A DNA stretch of 64,000 bases, from assembly GCA_003281715.1 (NCBI GenBank), contig QCBE01000005.1:1-64000 (forward strand), given 5' to 3'. The stretch's first letter is position 1. Each line of letters starts with the position of its first letter. The notes under the pieces were generated by a model. It was not told the origin of the DNA, did no database searches, and saw nothing but the letters and a program-made list of their open reading frames with translations. The stretch is from Prochlorococcus sp. AG-347-B23. GTDB taxonomy: Bacteria; Cyanobacteriota; Cyanobacteriia; PCC-6307; Cyanobiaceae. Of the stretch, positions 50,183 through 60,296 are shown in pieces. The position numbers and the translations under genes are program-made.

Positions 50183-51602
50183 GATCCTTTAATTCTCCAA
50201 TCAAATCATTCAGTACCTTTTTTGCATCACCAAAGACCATTGATGTATTTGGCAGATCAAATAAATCATTCTTTATTCCGGAGTAACCTGCACTCATACC
50301 TCGTTTAATTACAAATACCGTTCTTGCTTCCTGCACATCAAGAACTGGCATGCCATATAAAGGAGAAGAGCTATCATTTTTAGCTTGAGGATTAACCACA
50401 TCATTCGCTCCTAAAACTAAAACAACATCCGTTGCTGGAAAATCAGGATTTACAACATCCATCTCTTTAAGTTGTTCGTAGGGAACATCTGCTTCTGCTA
50501 AAAGTACATTCATATGTCCAGGCATCCTACCTGCTACAGGATGAATTGCGTAAACAACTTCAATACCATTTTGCTCTAGTTTTTTTGTCACTTCCCTTAA
50601 AGTATGTTGAGCTTGAGCTACTGCCAGACCATATCCAGGAACAATAATTACCTTGTTGGCTGCTTCTAACGTCAATGCGCATTCTTCGACACTGCAAGAA
50701 GTTATATTTGTATATTCTCCTGAACCAGAAGAGGCTGTACTTTGTGCCGATAAAGATCCTCCAAAAAGAACTGAGACCAATGATCTATTCATCCCCTTGC
50801 ACATTACTTGAGTAAGTATTAGACCTGCCGCTCCAACCATTGCGCCTGCTACTATCAAAAGCTGACTATCTACAACGAAACCTGCTGCTGCTGCTGCAAT
50901 CCCTGAATAGCTATTTAATAAAGATATTACGACTGGCATATCAGCTCCACCAATTGGCAAAGTAACTCCAATACCTAACAAAGAAGAAACTATAACTAAA
51001 AGCCAAATAGAACTTGTATTGCCATTTATCAAATCAAAAAAGGCTACCAAGGAAGCAACTGCAAAAACAATATTTACAAAATGTCTAACTTTGCTCTGAG
51101 TCCATCCTGGAGTTGACAACCAACCCTGTAACTTTGCCATCGCCACAATTGAACCTGTGAAAGTTATGGCACCAACAAATATAGAAACAGATATTGAAAC
51201 TTCGTTAATAAGTGACTTAAAAAAATCAAAATTTTGTTGGCCGCCAGATATAGGAAAAATAGCTACTCCTAAGGCCACTAAAAGTGATGACATTCCTCCA
51301 CAACCATTGAACAATGCCACTGTTTCAGGCATGGAGGTCATAGGTACTTTTTTTGCAAGTATTGCTCCGAATAAACTACCTATTATTGATCCAATTATTA
51401 TCCAAATCCAAGACTGACTAGCAATGCCAGAAGTGCCTAAATAATAAGAAAGTAATCCTACTACTGATAGCAACATTGCAAATGCAGCTAATCTATTGGC
51501 ATCCCTTGCAGACTTTACTTTTGACAAACCTTTTATTCCCAAAGCCAGTAAAAGTACTGCTAAAAGGTCAATAACGAATTTAATGATTACAGGTAGATTC
51601 AT
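50163..51602 (-). CDS. pntB: NAD(P) transhydrogenase subunit beta
   Basis: 479 aa. Nine or so membrane helices, then the NADP-binding domain III (VPGYGLAVAQAQHTL, GRMPGHMNVLLAEA, VLGANDVVNP, KRGMSAGYSG). Proton-driven transfer of hydride from NADH to NADP+. Last of the pntAA-pntAB-pntB operon. Confidence 0.95.
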   Translation of the reverse strand: MNLPVIIKFVIDLLAVLLLALGIKGLSKVKSARDANRLAAFAMLLSVVGLLSYYLGTSGIASQSWIWIIIGSIIGSLFGAILAKKVPMTSMPETVALFNGCGGMSSLLVALGVAIFPISGGQQNFDFFKSLINEVSISVSIFVGAITFTGSIVAMAKLQGWLSTPGWTQSKVRHFVNIVFAVASLVAFFDLINGNTSSIWLLVIVSSLLGIGVTLPIGGADMPVVISLLNSYSGIAAAAAGFVVDSQLLIVAGAMVGAAGLILTQVMCKGMNRSLVSVLFGGSLSAQSTASSGSGEYTNITSCSVEECALTLEAANKVIIVPGYGLAVAQAQHTLREVTKKLEQNGIEVVYAIHPVAGRMPGHMNVLLAEADVPYEQLKEMDVVNPDFPATDVVLVLGANDVVNPQAKNDSSSPLYGMPVLDVQEARTVFVIKRGMSAGYSGIKNDLFDLPNTSMVFGDAKKVLNDLIGELKDLGVGEK

Positions 51603-51610
51603 GTTAAAAA

Positions 51611-51904
51611 TTACTTCTTATTTGATGGTTTACGACTAAACATCGCGAGCATTCGATCAGTTACAAAGAAACCGCCTACAACGTTGAAAAGAGCAAATCC
51701 AAGAGAAACTGAACCAATTATTAAAAGTGGTATGTTACCTTCTGCTTTTACAATTAAAGTCAAGGCTGCAAGCATTGTTATCCCTGAAATTGCATTTGCT
51801 CCACTCATCAGAGGTGTGTGAAGAGTAGGAGGAACTTTTCCAATTAACTCGAGGCCTAATAAACTACCAAGTAAAAGAACCCAGAGAAGGCTTATAAAAG
51901 ACAT
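51611..51904 (-). CDS. pntAB: NAD(P) transhydrogenase alpha, membrane part
   Basis: 97 aa. Three membrane helices with the conserved HTPLMSGANAISGI. A separate gene, as in the split-alpha type; 8 bp before pntB and 12 bp after the soluble alpha part. Confidence 0.93.
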   Translation of the reverse strand: MSFISLLWVLLLGSLLGLELIGKVPPTLHTPLMSGANAISGITMLAALTLIVKAEGNIPLLIIGSVSLGFALFNVVGGFFVTDRMLAMFSRKPSNKK

Positions 51905-51916
51905 AATTTTAAAACC

Positions 51917-53068
51917 TCAATTTTCGAAAACTTTATTTTGAAGAACAACTCCTTCATCGCTTAATAAACATCCAGAAATGAGTTCATCCTCTTTATCTAA
52001 TTTAATTACACCATCTTTTATAAATGGTGTAATCAAAGATGTTAAGTTCTTAGCATAAAGTGAACTTGCATCATAAGGAACTGAAGAGGGTAATTCGCCA
52101 GCTCCTATAAGTTTTACCCCACATTTAATAGTAGTTTCATTTGATTTTGTTCCTTCGCAGTTCCCTCCCTGAGAAACTGCTAAATCAATAACTACTGCAC
52201 CAGGCCTCATTTTTTCAATCATGGGAGAGTCTATTAAAACAGGGGCCTTTTTACCTAGAACTTGCGCAGTACATATAGCAACATCAGCTTCAGATAAATA
52301 TTTAGTTAAAGTTGCCTTCTGTTTTGAGAGGAATTCGGGTGTTACAGCTTTTGCATAACCTCCTGCCTCTCCAGGTTTTTCCTCAACTTCAGGAAGTTCT
52401 ATAAATCTTGCTCCCAAGGACTCTACTTGTTCTTTAACTGCAGGTCTAATATCAGATACAAATACTATTGCACCAAGTCTTTTTGCTGTCGCAACTGCCT
52501 GTAATCCTGCAACTCCTCCACCAAGAACGACTACTTTGGCAGGTTGGACTGTCCCTGCTGCAGTCATAAGCATTGGGAAATATCTATCTAACTCACTTGC
52601 CGCCAAAAGAACTGCTTTATATCCAGCAATATTGGCCTGTGAAGAGAGAACATCAGAAGATTGAGCTCTACTAATCCTCGGAAGCAACTCTAGTGATAAA
52701 GCTGAAATCCTATTACTATTTATAATCCTAAGAAGCTCCTTATTACCATATGGGTTTAGAAGACCAAGAAGAATAGCGCCTTTCTTTAATTTAATTAAAT
52801 TATCCTGTGATGGAGTTTGAACGCAAAATATTAAGTCAGCTTCACTCCAAATTTTTTGATCTAAGTTATTTAGTATTGTTCCGCCCGATTCTTCATATGA
52901 TAAGTCACTAAATCCTGATAATTTTCCTGCTGAACTTTCAATGTAAACGTCACATCCAAGGCTTTTTAATTTCTTTACCGCTTCTGGTGTAGCTGAAACT
53001 CTCCTTTCACCAGAGTTTGTTTCGGAAGGAATAAGTATCTTTGTCAATTTATTTATTTTTTTTAACAT
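51917..53068 (-). CDS. pntAA: NAD(P) transhydrogenase alpha, NAD-binding part
   Basis: 383 aa. PSETNSGERRVSATPE at the N-terminus and NAD fold VVVLGGGVAGLQAVATAKRL, typical of PntA domain I and its alanine-dehydrogenase relatives. First gene of the pnt operon. Confidence 0.95.
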   Translation of the reverse strand: MLKKINKLTKILIPSETNSGERRVSATPEAVKKLKSLGCDVYIESSAGKLSGFSDLSYEESGGTILNNLDQKIWSEADLIFCVQTPSQDNLIKLKKGAILLGLLNPYGNKELLRIINSNRISALSLELLPRISRAQSSDVLSSQANIAGYKAVLLAASELDRYFPMLMTAAGTVQPAKVVVLGGGVAGLQAVATAKRLGAIVFVSDIRPAVKEQVESLGARFIELPEVEEKPGEAGGYAKAVTPEFLSKQKATLTKYLSEADVAICTAQVLGKKAPVLIDSPMIEKMRPGAVVIDLAVSQGGNCEGTKSNETTIKCGVKLIGAGELPSSVPYDASSLYAKNLTSLITPFIKDGVIKLDKEDELISGCLLSDEGVVLQNKVFEN

Positions 53069-53175
53069 ACTAAATATAAATTGAAGAAAGTCAAAAGTCT
53101 TGGATTTTTGTTAAAAATATATTTTCTTTTCTATAAAAAATAGCTATCTAGAATATATAGGTACTAAATAATCCA

Positions 53176-53754
53176 ATGAGTATAAAAGCAATCGAATGTC
53201 CAGATGGAGTATGTCACAGTCATCATGGTGGTCATGCTGTTCCAAGGCAAGCTATGCAGAAAAATCTAGAAAAGCATGGTAAAGACTGGTGCGAGAAATT
53301 AGCAGAGAGAATTTATGAAATGTCAGTTGATACTTATTCACAGACAGTCATGCCTAGTCTCCACTCGGCAGGTTGGCAAAGAAGACATTTAGATTGGGAA
53401 TTTAAGCTGTCAGAAAATGATTCTGAACCTGATGAAGCTCTTGTTGAAGGAATTATTAATGCCACAGAAAGCTTCCTCAGAAGTAGTGAGGTGCATCGAT
53501 TATTTATTCAGGAATTAGTCCATGGAACATTTGAGGAGGCAAATGACAAAAAAATAATTTCTAAAGCAATAAAATCTATTATTGAAGAAGAAATTGTTAG
53601 TTCACTAAGAGAAAAGAAAGAAACTCTTTTAAAGAAAATATCCGCAAAATTAATATCCGAAGAAAAAGTTAGTGAGGAACTTGCAATAAATTCAGCTAAA
53701 GAGGGTTTTGAAGAAGTTGAAAGACTACTCGCGAATCATAGTGAGGCCGTTTAA
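53176..53754 (+). CDS. Conserved-type cyanobacterial protein, unknown
   Basis: 192 aa. His/Cys-rich N-terminus (ECPDGVCHSHHGGHAVPR), then helices with GWQRRHLDWEF and FLRSSEVHRLFIQELV, and a long charged C-terminal helix. The His-rich start could bind metal. No named family recognised. Confidence 0.65.
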   Translation: MSIKAIECPDGVCHSHHGGHAVPRQAMQKNLEKHGKDWCEKLAERIYEMSVDTYSQTVMPSLHSAGWQRRHLDWEFKLSENDSEPDEALVEGIINATESFLRSSEVHRLFIQELVHGTFEEANDKKIISKAIKSIIEEEIVSSLREKKETLLKKISAKLISEEKVSEELAINSAKEGFEEVERLLANHSEAV

Positions 53755-53908
53755 CTATATTTCTTTATATTTTCTTTATATTTTCTTCAAAAATTGGATC
53801 AAATATAAACTAAAGATTAAATTATTGTTTGGAAGTACAAAGTTGTAACTTATTAGACAATATATCTGTTCTCTGATGTGTTTATCTATATACAACTTAC
53901 AACTTTCA

Positions 53909-54133
53909 ATGGACAATTTCATTAGAAAAAGGATCGACATTGCTTCCTGTTGGGCTAATAACAGAATTTCTGCAATGGATACTCTAGAAAGATATGAAGA
54001 CAGTTATGCAATTGCAGAAGAATTTAGAGAATGGATATTACATATTGGAGAAAAGAACGAAAATTTAAAAGATTCTGTTTTAAATTTCCCAAAGGAACTA
54101 AAAAAATCATTAGATCAAAAAGTCAACGATTAA
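53909..54133 (+). CDS. Small helical protein, unknown
   Basis: 74 aa from the ATG at 53909; the track uses an upstream GTG. MDNFIRKRIDIASCWANNRI.. YEDSYAIAEEFREWI. Soluble, mostly helical. Unknown. Confidence 0.5.
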   Translation: MDNFIRKRIDIASCWANNRISAMDTLERYEDSYAIAEEFREWILHIGEKNENLKDSVLNFPKELKKSLDQKVND

Positions 54134-54213
54134 AACAATAAATAGAACAAATAAAATCCGCCCTACATTATTTGGGTTTGTTTATTATTATTAAAAGTGA
54201 AGTTCGCAAATAA

Positions 54214-55590
54214 ATGGAAAATAAAGAAAAAAATTCTAATGTAGAAAATGTTGTAATTATCGGTTCAGGTCCTGCAGGTTATACGGCTGCAATTTATGCG
54301 GCAAGAGCAAATCTTCAACCATTGCTCGTAACAGGATTTAATTCTGGTGGAATACCTGGCGGGCAATTAATGACTACAACATTTGTTGAAAATTATCCAG
54401 GTTTCCCAGATGGAGTACTAGGTCCTGAATTGATGGATCTAATGAAGGCTCAAGCCGAAAGATGGGGCACTAATTTATACGAAAGTGATGTAGTCTCCAT
54501 TAATATCAATTCACATCCTTTTGAATTAAAAACTTTAGAAGGGACTATAAAATCTAACTCAATTATTATTGCAACTGGAGCAAGTGCAAATAGATTAGGG
54601 GTGATAAATGAAGATAAATTCTGGAGTAAAGGAATAAGTGCTTGTGCAATATGTGATGGAGCCACCCCACAATTTAGAGATGAAGAATTAGCTGTAATTG
54701 GAGGGGGCGACTCTGCATGTGAAGAGGCAGCATATCTCACAAAGTATGGAAGCAAAGTGCATTTAATTGTTCGATCAGAAAAATTAAGGGCTAGCGCAGC
54801 AATGGTTGATAGAGTAAAAGCCAATCCAAAGATAGAAATTCATTGGAACACAAAAGTTGATAAAGCAGATGGTTCTGAATGGCTTGAGAGAATAGAAACT
54901 ATTCACTCACAACAAGGTAAAGGGGAAATCAATATAAAAGGTCTTTTTTACGCGATAGGGCACACACCAAATACGAAGTTCTTAGGCAATAAAATTGATT
55001 TAGATAATAAAGGCTATATTGCTTGCAAATCAGGAAGGCCAGAAACATCTATTGAAGGCATCTTCGCAGCAGGTGATGTTGTTGATTCTGAGTGGAGACA
55101 AGGAGTTACCGCTGCAGGAACTGGATGCATGGCAGCATTAGCTACCGAAAGATGGTTAGCCGAGAAAAACTTAGCAAAAACTATTGTCAGGGAAACTCCC
55201 GAACCAGAAAAAAAACTTAATACATCAGATTTTAATGAAGAAGAAGTTAATGAAGATACTTTCGATTCAAATTCTGAATGGCAAAAAGGCAGTTATGCAT
55301 TGAGGAAACTTTATCACGAGAGCAAAAAACCTATCTTAGTAATTTTTAGTTCCCCTAGCTGCGGCCCATGTCATGTTTTAAAACCTCAGTTAAAAAGAAT
55401 AATTAAAGAACTTGATGGTGCAGTTCTTGGCGTTGAAATAGATATTGATAAAGATCAAGATATTGCAAAACAAGCTGGTATTAATGGCACACCAACAGTT
55501 CAACTTTTTAAAGAAAAATTATTAAAAAAACAATGGCAAGGTGTTAAACAAAGAAGTGAGTTTAAAGAAGCTATAAAAAATATTATCTAA
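54214..55590 (+). CDS. NADPH-thioredoxin reductase/thioredoxin fusion (NTRC type)
   Basis: 458 aa. Residues ~10-325 are a thioredoxin reductase: FAD fold IIGSGPAGYTAAIYAARA, redox CAIC, NADPH fold VIGGGDSACEEAAYL and FAAGDVVDSEWRQGVTAAG. After a linker, residues ~355-458 are a thioredoxin with CGPC (SSPSCGPCHVLKP) and the cis-Pro GTPTVQ. This layout reduces 2-Cys peroxiredoxins and similar targets in cyanobacteria. Confidence 0.93.
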   Translation: MENKEKNSNVENVVIIGSGPAGYTAAIYAARANLQPLLVTGFNSGGIPGGQLMTTTFVENYPGFPDGVLGPELMDLMKAQAERWGTNLYESDVVSININSHPFELKTLEGTIKSNSIIIATGASANRLGVINEDKFWSKGISACAICDGATPQFRDEELAVIGGGDSACEEAAYLTKYGSKVHLIVRSEKLRASAAMVDRVKANPKIEIHWNTKVDKADGSEWLERIETIHSQQGKGEINIKGLFYAIGHTPNTKFLGNKIDLDNKGYIACKSGRPETSIEGIFAAGDVVDSEWRQGVTAAGTGCMAALATERWLAEKNLAKTIVRETPEPEKKLNTSDFNEEEVNEDTFDSNSEWQKGSYALRKLYHESKKPILVIFSSPSCGPCHVLKPQLKRIIKELDGAVLGVEIDIDKDQDIAKQAGINGTPTVQLFKEKLLKKQWQGVKQRSEFKEAIKNII

Positions 55591-55599
55591 AGTAACTTT

Positions 55600-55866
55600 T
55601 TATTTATTATTTCTCTTTGGATTATTTTTATTAGTAGTAGGTTTAGCACCACCTGCATTCCTCTCTCGATAAGTTATCCTCCCTCTAGAAAGATCATAAG
55701 GACTTATTTCAACTAACACTTTGTCTCCAGCTAATAATTTAATTCTAAATTTAGTCAATTTACCTGCAGCTCTACATAAACATTGATGTCCTTCAGGTTG
55801 TTCTAAGGTAACCAAATAAAATCCATTCCCCTGCTCTTTTTCTATTACACCTGAAGTTTCAATCAT
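55600..55866 (-). CDS. infA: Translation initiation factor IF-1
   Basis: 88 aa. OB fold with GKLTKFRIKLLAGDKVLVEI and SPYDLSRGRITYR, the IF-1 signature. Extra basic Asn/Lys tail. Binds the ribosomal A site during initiation. Confidence 0.92.
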   Translation of the reverse strand: MIETSGVIEKEQGNGFYLVTLEQPEGHQCLCRAAGKLTKFRIKLLAGDKVLVEISPYDLSRGRITYRERNAGGAKPTTNKNNPKRNNK

Positions 55867-55956
55867 TAATTAATCTTTTACTAAGTACATATTATCAGAA
55901 AAAGATTGGTCAAAATGAATTAAAAAAATTACATACTTAAAAATGTGAAATTCAAT

Positions 55957-56169
55957 TCAAATTGAAAATTTAATTTCATTAATAATTTGAAGTTGACCAT
56001 AGTAAAAATTTGCTTTCGCAATTTTTTCAGAATCATCTAATTGATCAAAAAAAACAAACCCAAGGCTTTCCCACAATGAAGATCCACAAACATTATTCAA
56101 TTCATTTTTTGCTTCTTTTGCAAAATTATCTAGCTTTCGTTCAAGATTTTTAGATTTAGAAACAGACAT
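55957..56169 (-). CDS. Small helical protein, unknown
   Basis: 70 aa. KNLERKLDNFAKEAKNELNN, one Cys, then QLDDSEKIAKANFYYGQLQI. No recognised family. Confidence 0.5.
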   Translation of the reverse strand: MSVSKSKNLERKLDNFAKEAKNELNNVCGSSLWESLGFVFFDQLDDSEKIAKANFYYGQLQIINEIKFSI

Positions 56170-56225
56170 AATCGATAATAATTATATATAGTACAAATAT
56201 ACTATATAAGTCTAGGAATGCAATA

Positions 56226-57188
56226 TTAAAAAGGTAATCTCTTTTTTTCTTCAATATTAAGATCTGCTTCCATTTCCCTTAATCTTTTAAGTATTTGTTG
56301 GTAGTACTCCTTTATATAACTCTCTAGTGAGGTCATATCTTCTTTTTTAAGTTCCAATATTTCGTAAGTTTTGCTCATGTCAGCATCTAATGATTCACCA
56401 CTACTAGTTACTTCAGCAAAAGCCAATCGCTCAGCAACATTAAGAGAATCTTGGAAAAAGGATACTACTTTTTGAGTGACACTAATAAGGAAGGGAGAAA
56501 CTCTAAAAATTTTCGCCTTTTTTTCACTAAATTTTTCACATAAAGATATAACTTCGTTTGAATCCCATGCTTTGGGACCTACTAATGGCAAAGATGTTCT
56601 AAAAGTTTTTGGATTGTTAACTGCAGCTATAACAACTTTCGCCATATCTTGAGTATTCATATAAGCAATTTTAGTTGGAGTTCCACTCATCCATACTGCT
56701 TGACTATCCAAAATTGGGATAGCGAATTGACCAATAACTCCTTGCATAAAAGCTGCGCATTTGAAGATTGTATAGTCTAAAGCAGATTTCTCAAGAAGTT
56801 TTTCAGTGCAAAATTTAATATCCATCAAAGGGACATTTCTAAACTTTTCTGTTAAAAGGATAGAAAGGAATATAACCCTTTTCACATTTAAAGATTCACA
56901 AGCATTGAATAAGTTAAGTTTCCCATCCCAATCAATTTCATAAATACTTTTAGGATCATCTGGCCTGCTAGTCGCAGCATCAATAACTACTTCAATATCT
57001 TGCAATGCATATTCAATATCAGAAGAATTTAATAAATTTCCTTTGGTTAGTTCACATCCCCACTCTTGTAGAAAGGAAGCTTTTCTTGGGTTTCTGACAA
57101 AGCATCTTACTTCATGTCCATCTTCTATAGCTTGCTTTGCTATTTGTCTACCAAGTGTCCCTGTTGCTCCTACTAAAAGAATCTTCAT
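56226..57188 (-). CDS. ycf39: Ycf39-like NmrA-type protein
   Basis: 320 aa. Atypical short-chain dehydrogenase fold: ILLVGATGTLGRQIAKQA, then VIDAATSRPDDP and a modified active site (no YxxxK). Length and pattern match Ycf39, which with Hli proteins helps deliver chlorophyll to new PSII D1. Next to petM. Confidence 0.85.
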   Translation of the reverse strand: MKILLVGATGTLGRQIAKQAIEDGHEVRCFVRNPRKASFLQEWGCELTKGNLLNSSDIEYALQDIEVVIDAATSRPDDPKSIYEIDWDGKLNLFNACESLNVKRVIFLSILLTEKFRNVPLMDIKFCTEKLLEKSALDYTIFKCAAFMQGVIGQFAIPILDSQAVWMSGTPTKIAYMNTQDMAKVVIAAVNNPKTFRTSLPLVGPKAWDSNEVISLCEKFSEKKAKIFRVSPFLISVTQKVVSFFQDSLNVAERLAFAEVTSSGESLDADMSKTYEILELKKEDMTSLESYIKEYYQQILKRLREMEADLNIEEKKRLPF

Positions 57189-57245
57189 ATTTAAGATTTA
57201 CTTGACTTGTAGACCATAACTCAAATTGTGATGTATTCGTGAGAA

Positions 57246-57344
57246 TCAATCTCCCTGAAATTTTAATAGCAAAGCACCACCAACCAATCCTATTGGTATC
57301 AGAATCCAAAAAACTGCTGCAATACTAAAAATTTCTTTAGCCAT
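57246..57344 (-). CDS. petM: Cytochrome b6f complex subunit PetM
   Basis: 32 aa, missed by the track. [20 protein letters not shown] then [12 protein letters not shown] matches PetM over its whole length. Single membrane helix of the b6f complex in thylakoids. Confidence 0.93.
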
Positions 57345-57419
57345 AGTAAAATTTAATCATTATTATAATTTACATTCAATATACATTTATTTGTTAAAAA
57401 AGTAGATAATGCAAATATC

Positions 57420-58379
57420 TTGAAAATTTTTGAGTATATGAATAATAATTTCAAAGAAAATATAAACTTTCCTAATTACTGGATTTGGAATGGTTTTAAA
57501 ATTTGTTGGAGTGTTGCAGGCGAAGATAATAAAGTTCCAATTATCTTTCTCCATGGATTTGGCGCTAGTCGAAAACATTGGAGAAATAATTTAGAATATT
57601 TTGCGAAAAGGAATTACGCCTCATATTCTTTAGATTTGATTGGATTTGGAGATTCAGATCAACCTGGGATTAGACAAATTGGAAAACTAGATAATGAGAT
57701 TTGGTCTAATCAAGTGAGAGACTTTATTGCACAGGTGATAAGACCAAAGAATTCTGGGAAAGTAATTCTTATTGGCAATTCCCTTGGATCACTAGTTGCA
57801 TTAACATGTGCTGTTTCATTAGAGGATCAGATTGCAAAAGTTATTGCATCCCCGCTGCCAGATCAAATTCAAGAAAATAAAAAGTCGAAAACAAAAAAAT
57901 CATCATTTAAGAAATTTCAAGATAAATCCATAAGAATATTTTTTATGTTTTTTCCTTTGGAGATTATTTTATTTTTAATAACCAAATTAGGTGTTATAAA
58001 ACTGGGACTAAATTCTGCCTATTTCAAAAAAGATAATATTGATCGCGAATTAATAGATTTGGTAACAAAACCAGTCCTAAGGAGAACTTCAGCTAGATCA
58101 TTAAGAGCAATGTGTATTGGAATGTCTTCAAGAGATGAAAAATTTCAAGCTTCTTACCTTTTGAGAAAACTTAGCGCCTCAAAAAAAGTTCCTTTTTTAT
58201 TGATTTGGGGAGAAAAAGATAATTTCATACCTTTGTTTGTTGGTAAAAAGATTGCAAATTTCCATAGATGGGTAAAATTAAAAATAGTATCCAATTCAGG
58301 GCATTGTATCCATGATGAAGACCCTTCAGTATTCAATAGAATTTCTTATGAATGGATTAGAGATTTAAAAACCTTATAA
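57420..58379 (+). CDS. Alpha/beta hydrolase
   Basis: 319 aa from TTG, or 313 aa from the ATG at 57438. IIFLHGFGASRKHW, nucleophile elbow IGNSLGSLVAL (Ser), IWGEKDNFIPL (Asp) and NSGHCIHDE (His). Plant/cyanobacterial-type esterase fold, substrate unknown. 3 bp before ilvH. Confidence 0.8.
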   Translation: MKIFEYMNNNFKENINFPNYWIWNGFKICWSVAGEDNKVPIIFLHGFGASRKHWRNNLEYFAKRNYASYSLDLIGFGDSDQPGIRQIGKLDNEIWSNQVRDFIAQVIRPKNSGKVILIGNSLGSLVALTCAVSLEDQIAKVIASPLPDQIQENKKSKTKKSSFKKFQDKSIRIFFMFFPLEIILFLITKLGVIKLGLNSAYFKKDNIDRELIDLVTKPVLRRTSARSLRAMCIGMSSRDEKFQASYLLRKLSASKKVPFLLIWGEKDNFIPLFVGKKIANFHRWVKLKIVSNSGHCIHDEDPSVFNRISYEWIRDLKTL

Positions 58380-58382
58380 AAT

Positions 58383-58907
58383 ATGAAACATACATTATCA
58401 GTTCTTGTAGAAGATGAATCTGGAGCCTTGAGTAGAATCTCAGGTCTCTTTGCTAGAAGGGGATTCAACATAGATAGTCTTGCAGTGGGACCTGCAGAAT
58501 CTAAAGGTATTTCGAGGTTAACAATGGTTGTTGAAGGTGACGATGAAACTCTTCAACAAATGACAAAGCAACTCAATAAGTTATTTAACGTATTGGGAGT
58601 TGTAGATTTCACCAATCTCGCAGCCGTTGAAAGGGAATTGATGTTACTAAAAGTTTCATCGAAGGAAGATACCAGAAGTAATATCCTTGATATAGTTCAG
58701 ATATTCCGTGCAAAAGTTGTTGACGTTTCAGATATAGCCTTAACACTCGAAGTGGTTGGAGATCCAGGGAAATTAGTTGCTTTAGAGAAATTACTAGAGC
58801 CTTACGGCATCCTTGAGATCGCAAGAACTGGCAAGGTGGCACTTAAACGCTCTTCAGGAGTTAATACAGAAATGTTAAAAATCAATAAATATTCTTTAGA
58901 AATCTAA
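58383..58907 (+). CDS. ilvH: Acetolactate synthase small subunit
   Basis: 174 aa. N-terminal ACT domain ([20 protein letters not shown], then [13 protein letters not shown]) and C-terminal ALS-SU domain ([20 protein letters not shown]). Regulatory subunit for branched-chain amino acid synthesis, the site of valine feedback. Confidence 0.95.
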   Translation: MKHTLSVLVEDESGALSRISGLFARRGFNIDSLAVGPAESKGISRLTMVVEGDDETLQQMTKQLNKLFNVLGVVDFTNLAAVERELMLLKVSSKEDTRSNILDIVQIFRAKVVDVSDIALTLEVVGDPGKLVALEKLLEPYGILEIARTGKVALKRSSGVNTEMLKINKYSLEI

Positions 58908-59533
58908 TTAGATATTTGGACTTCTATTATGTAGTCATTTTTATTAATTTTTTTAAGTACATCATATCCTTTAATAATCTTTCCAAAAATCGAATATCTT
59001 CCATCGAGTTCTGGGATCTTACTAGTCACAAAAAAAAATTCAGTAGATGAAGATTTATTCTGACCGCTCTTAACCATAGCAATTGAACCACTCTCAAAAG
59101 TATTAACTAGATTTTTAGTTTCATTAGGGTTTTTTATTTGATAATTATATCTTGGTTTTATTTCTTCTTTGAATTTTATTTCTAAAGGTATTGAAGGACT
59201 TCTTTTATTAAAACCTTCATTTCTTTGACTATAAAATTTCTTTTCAAGATAAATACCTCCGTGGATAAAACTTATTTGGGGATAATTTATTATTTTATAA
59301 AATTTTTGATCTACGTAAATATTATTTTCTATATTTTCCAGAAAGTTTGATACTGTTATTGGATTATCTTTACCAAATAATTTAACTTCAAAATCACCTT
59401 TTGTGGTTTTAAAATACACCACTTTATTAGTCTCAGTACAACTAAGTTTGAGTGTTTGGCAGTAATAATTTGAATCATTCTTATTTTCATAACTACAAGC
59501 TTGAAGGAAAAACAAAACCTGTATAAAAGACAA
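58904..59533 (-). CDS. Cyclophilin-type peptidyl-prolyl isomerase, lipoprotein
   Basis: 209 aa from a TTG. The short N-terminus ends in a lipobox-like FFLQAC. Cyclophilin core: [57 protein letters not shown]. No good start codon gives a full basic signal region, because the upstream codons (ATA then Lys-rich) lie in a poly-A run; the true start is uncertain. Folding helper outside the cytoplasm. Confidence 0.75.
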   Translation of the reverse strand: MSFIQVLFFLQACSYENKNDSNYYCQTLKLSCTETNKVVYFKTTKGDFEVKLFGKDNPITVSNFLENIENNIYVDQKFYKIINYPQISFIHGGIYLEKKFYSQRNEGFNKRSPSIPLEIKFKEEIKPRYNYQIKNPNETKNLVNTFESGSIAMVKSGQNKSSSTEFFFVTSKIPELDGRYSIFGKIIKGYDVLKKINKNDYIIEVQISN

Positions 59534-59556
59534 TGATTTTAAAAAAATTTTTTTTT

Positions 59557-60114
59557 TTATTTTAAGCCCTCCAAATTAACATCCAAAAATTTGGCAAGAC
59601 GAGCTCCTTCTTCTTCAACCTGAAGCAATGGTTTAAGTTCGCCTGCTCCGCTTAAAGGCAGAGGTTTTTTTCTACCTTTTAATACTAGGGCAATTCTTCT
59701 TCTAGGATTAAATCCCTCACTTATGTCCAACTTAACCGATTTAATTTCATCGAAATTTAATTTAACTTCAATATCTTTAAATAATCCTTTTCTTTTTATT
59801 TCTACAGATTTTGATGATTTATCAAAATAATTACTTCCTGAACCAAAGTTTATGTAAACCAAATACCACAAGTAAAAATTTAATAGATTGGCTATTACTC
59901 CGTAGGCTCCCATTATTATTCCTTGAGGTATAAATAATAAAGTTGAAGGATTTCCTAAAGGTAATAAATCCCTTCCTGTGTAGCTAGATATAGAAGCCAA
60001 AAGGAAACCAATACCTCCTATCGTTAGCATTCCACCAATAATATAATTAGAAATTTTTCTTGATCCACCAATTTTTTGTTCGATTTTATCGAATGATGTG
60101 AGGTCTGAATTCAT
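59557..60114 (-). CDS. ycf4: Photosystem I assembly protein Ycf4
   Basis: 185 aa. Two membrane helices (IIGGMLTIGGIGFLLASIS; PQGIIMGAYGVIANLLN) with the conserved SYTGRDLLPLG between them, then FNPRRRIALVLKGRKKPLPL. Needed for PSI assembly. Just upstream of psbD on the opposite strand. Confidence 0.93.
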   Translation of the reverse strand: MNSDLTSFDKIEQKIGGSRKISNYIIGGMLTIGGIGFLLASISSYTGRDLLPLGNPSTLLFIPQGIIMGAYGVIANLLNFYLWYLVYINFGSGSNYFDKSSKSVEIKRKGLFKDIEVKLNFDEIKSVKLDISEGFNPRRRIALVLKGRKKPLPLSGAGELKPLLQVEEEGARLAKFLDVNLEGLK

Positions 60115-60296
60115 TTTTATCTTTTTTTAGAGCCTAATCCTGATAATTTAACAAACTAAGAGAGTATTCTTACCTAATTTTTAATAAAAAAGTCAGGAAA
60201 GCTTTACAAGGCATTTCAGATATACAAATATTTCCCCACATTACTCTCAATCTTTGTTACAGTCACTGCGTATCCCGAAGCTAAAAACGATTTCTC

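Noticed and set aside
54214-55590. Reductase-thioredoxin fusion as a novelty
   Set aside because: This is the known NTRC architecture, common in cyanobacteria.
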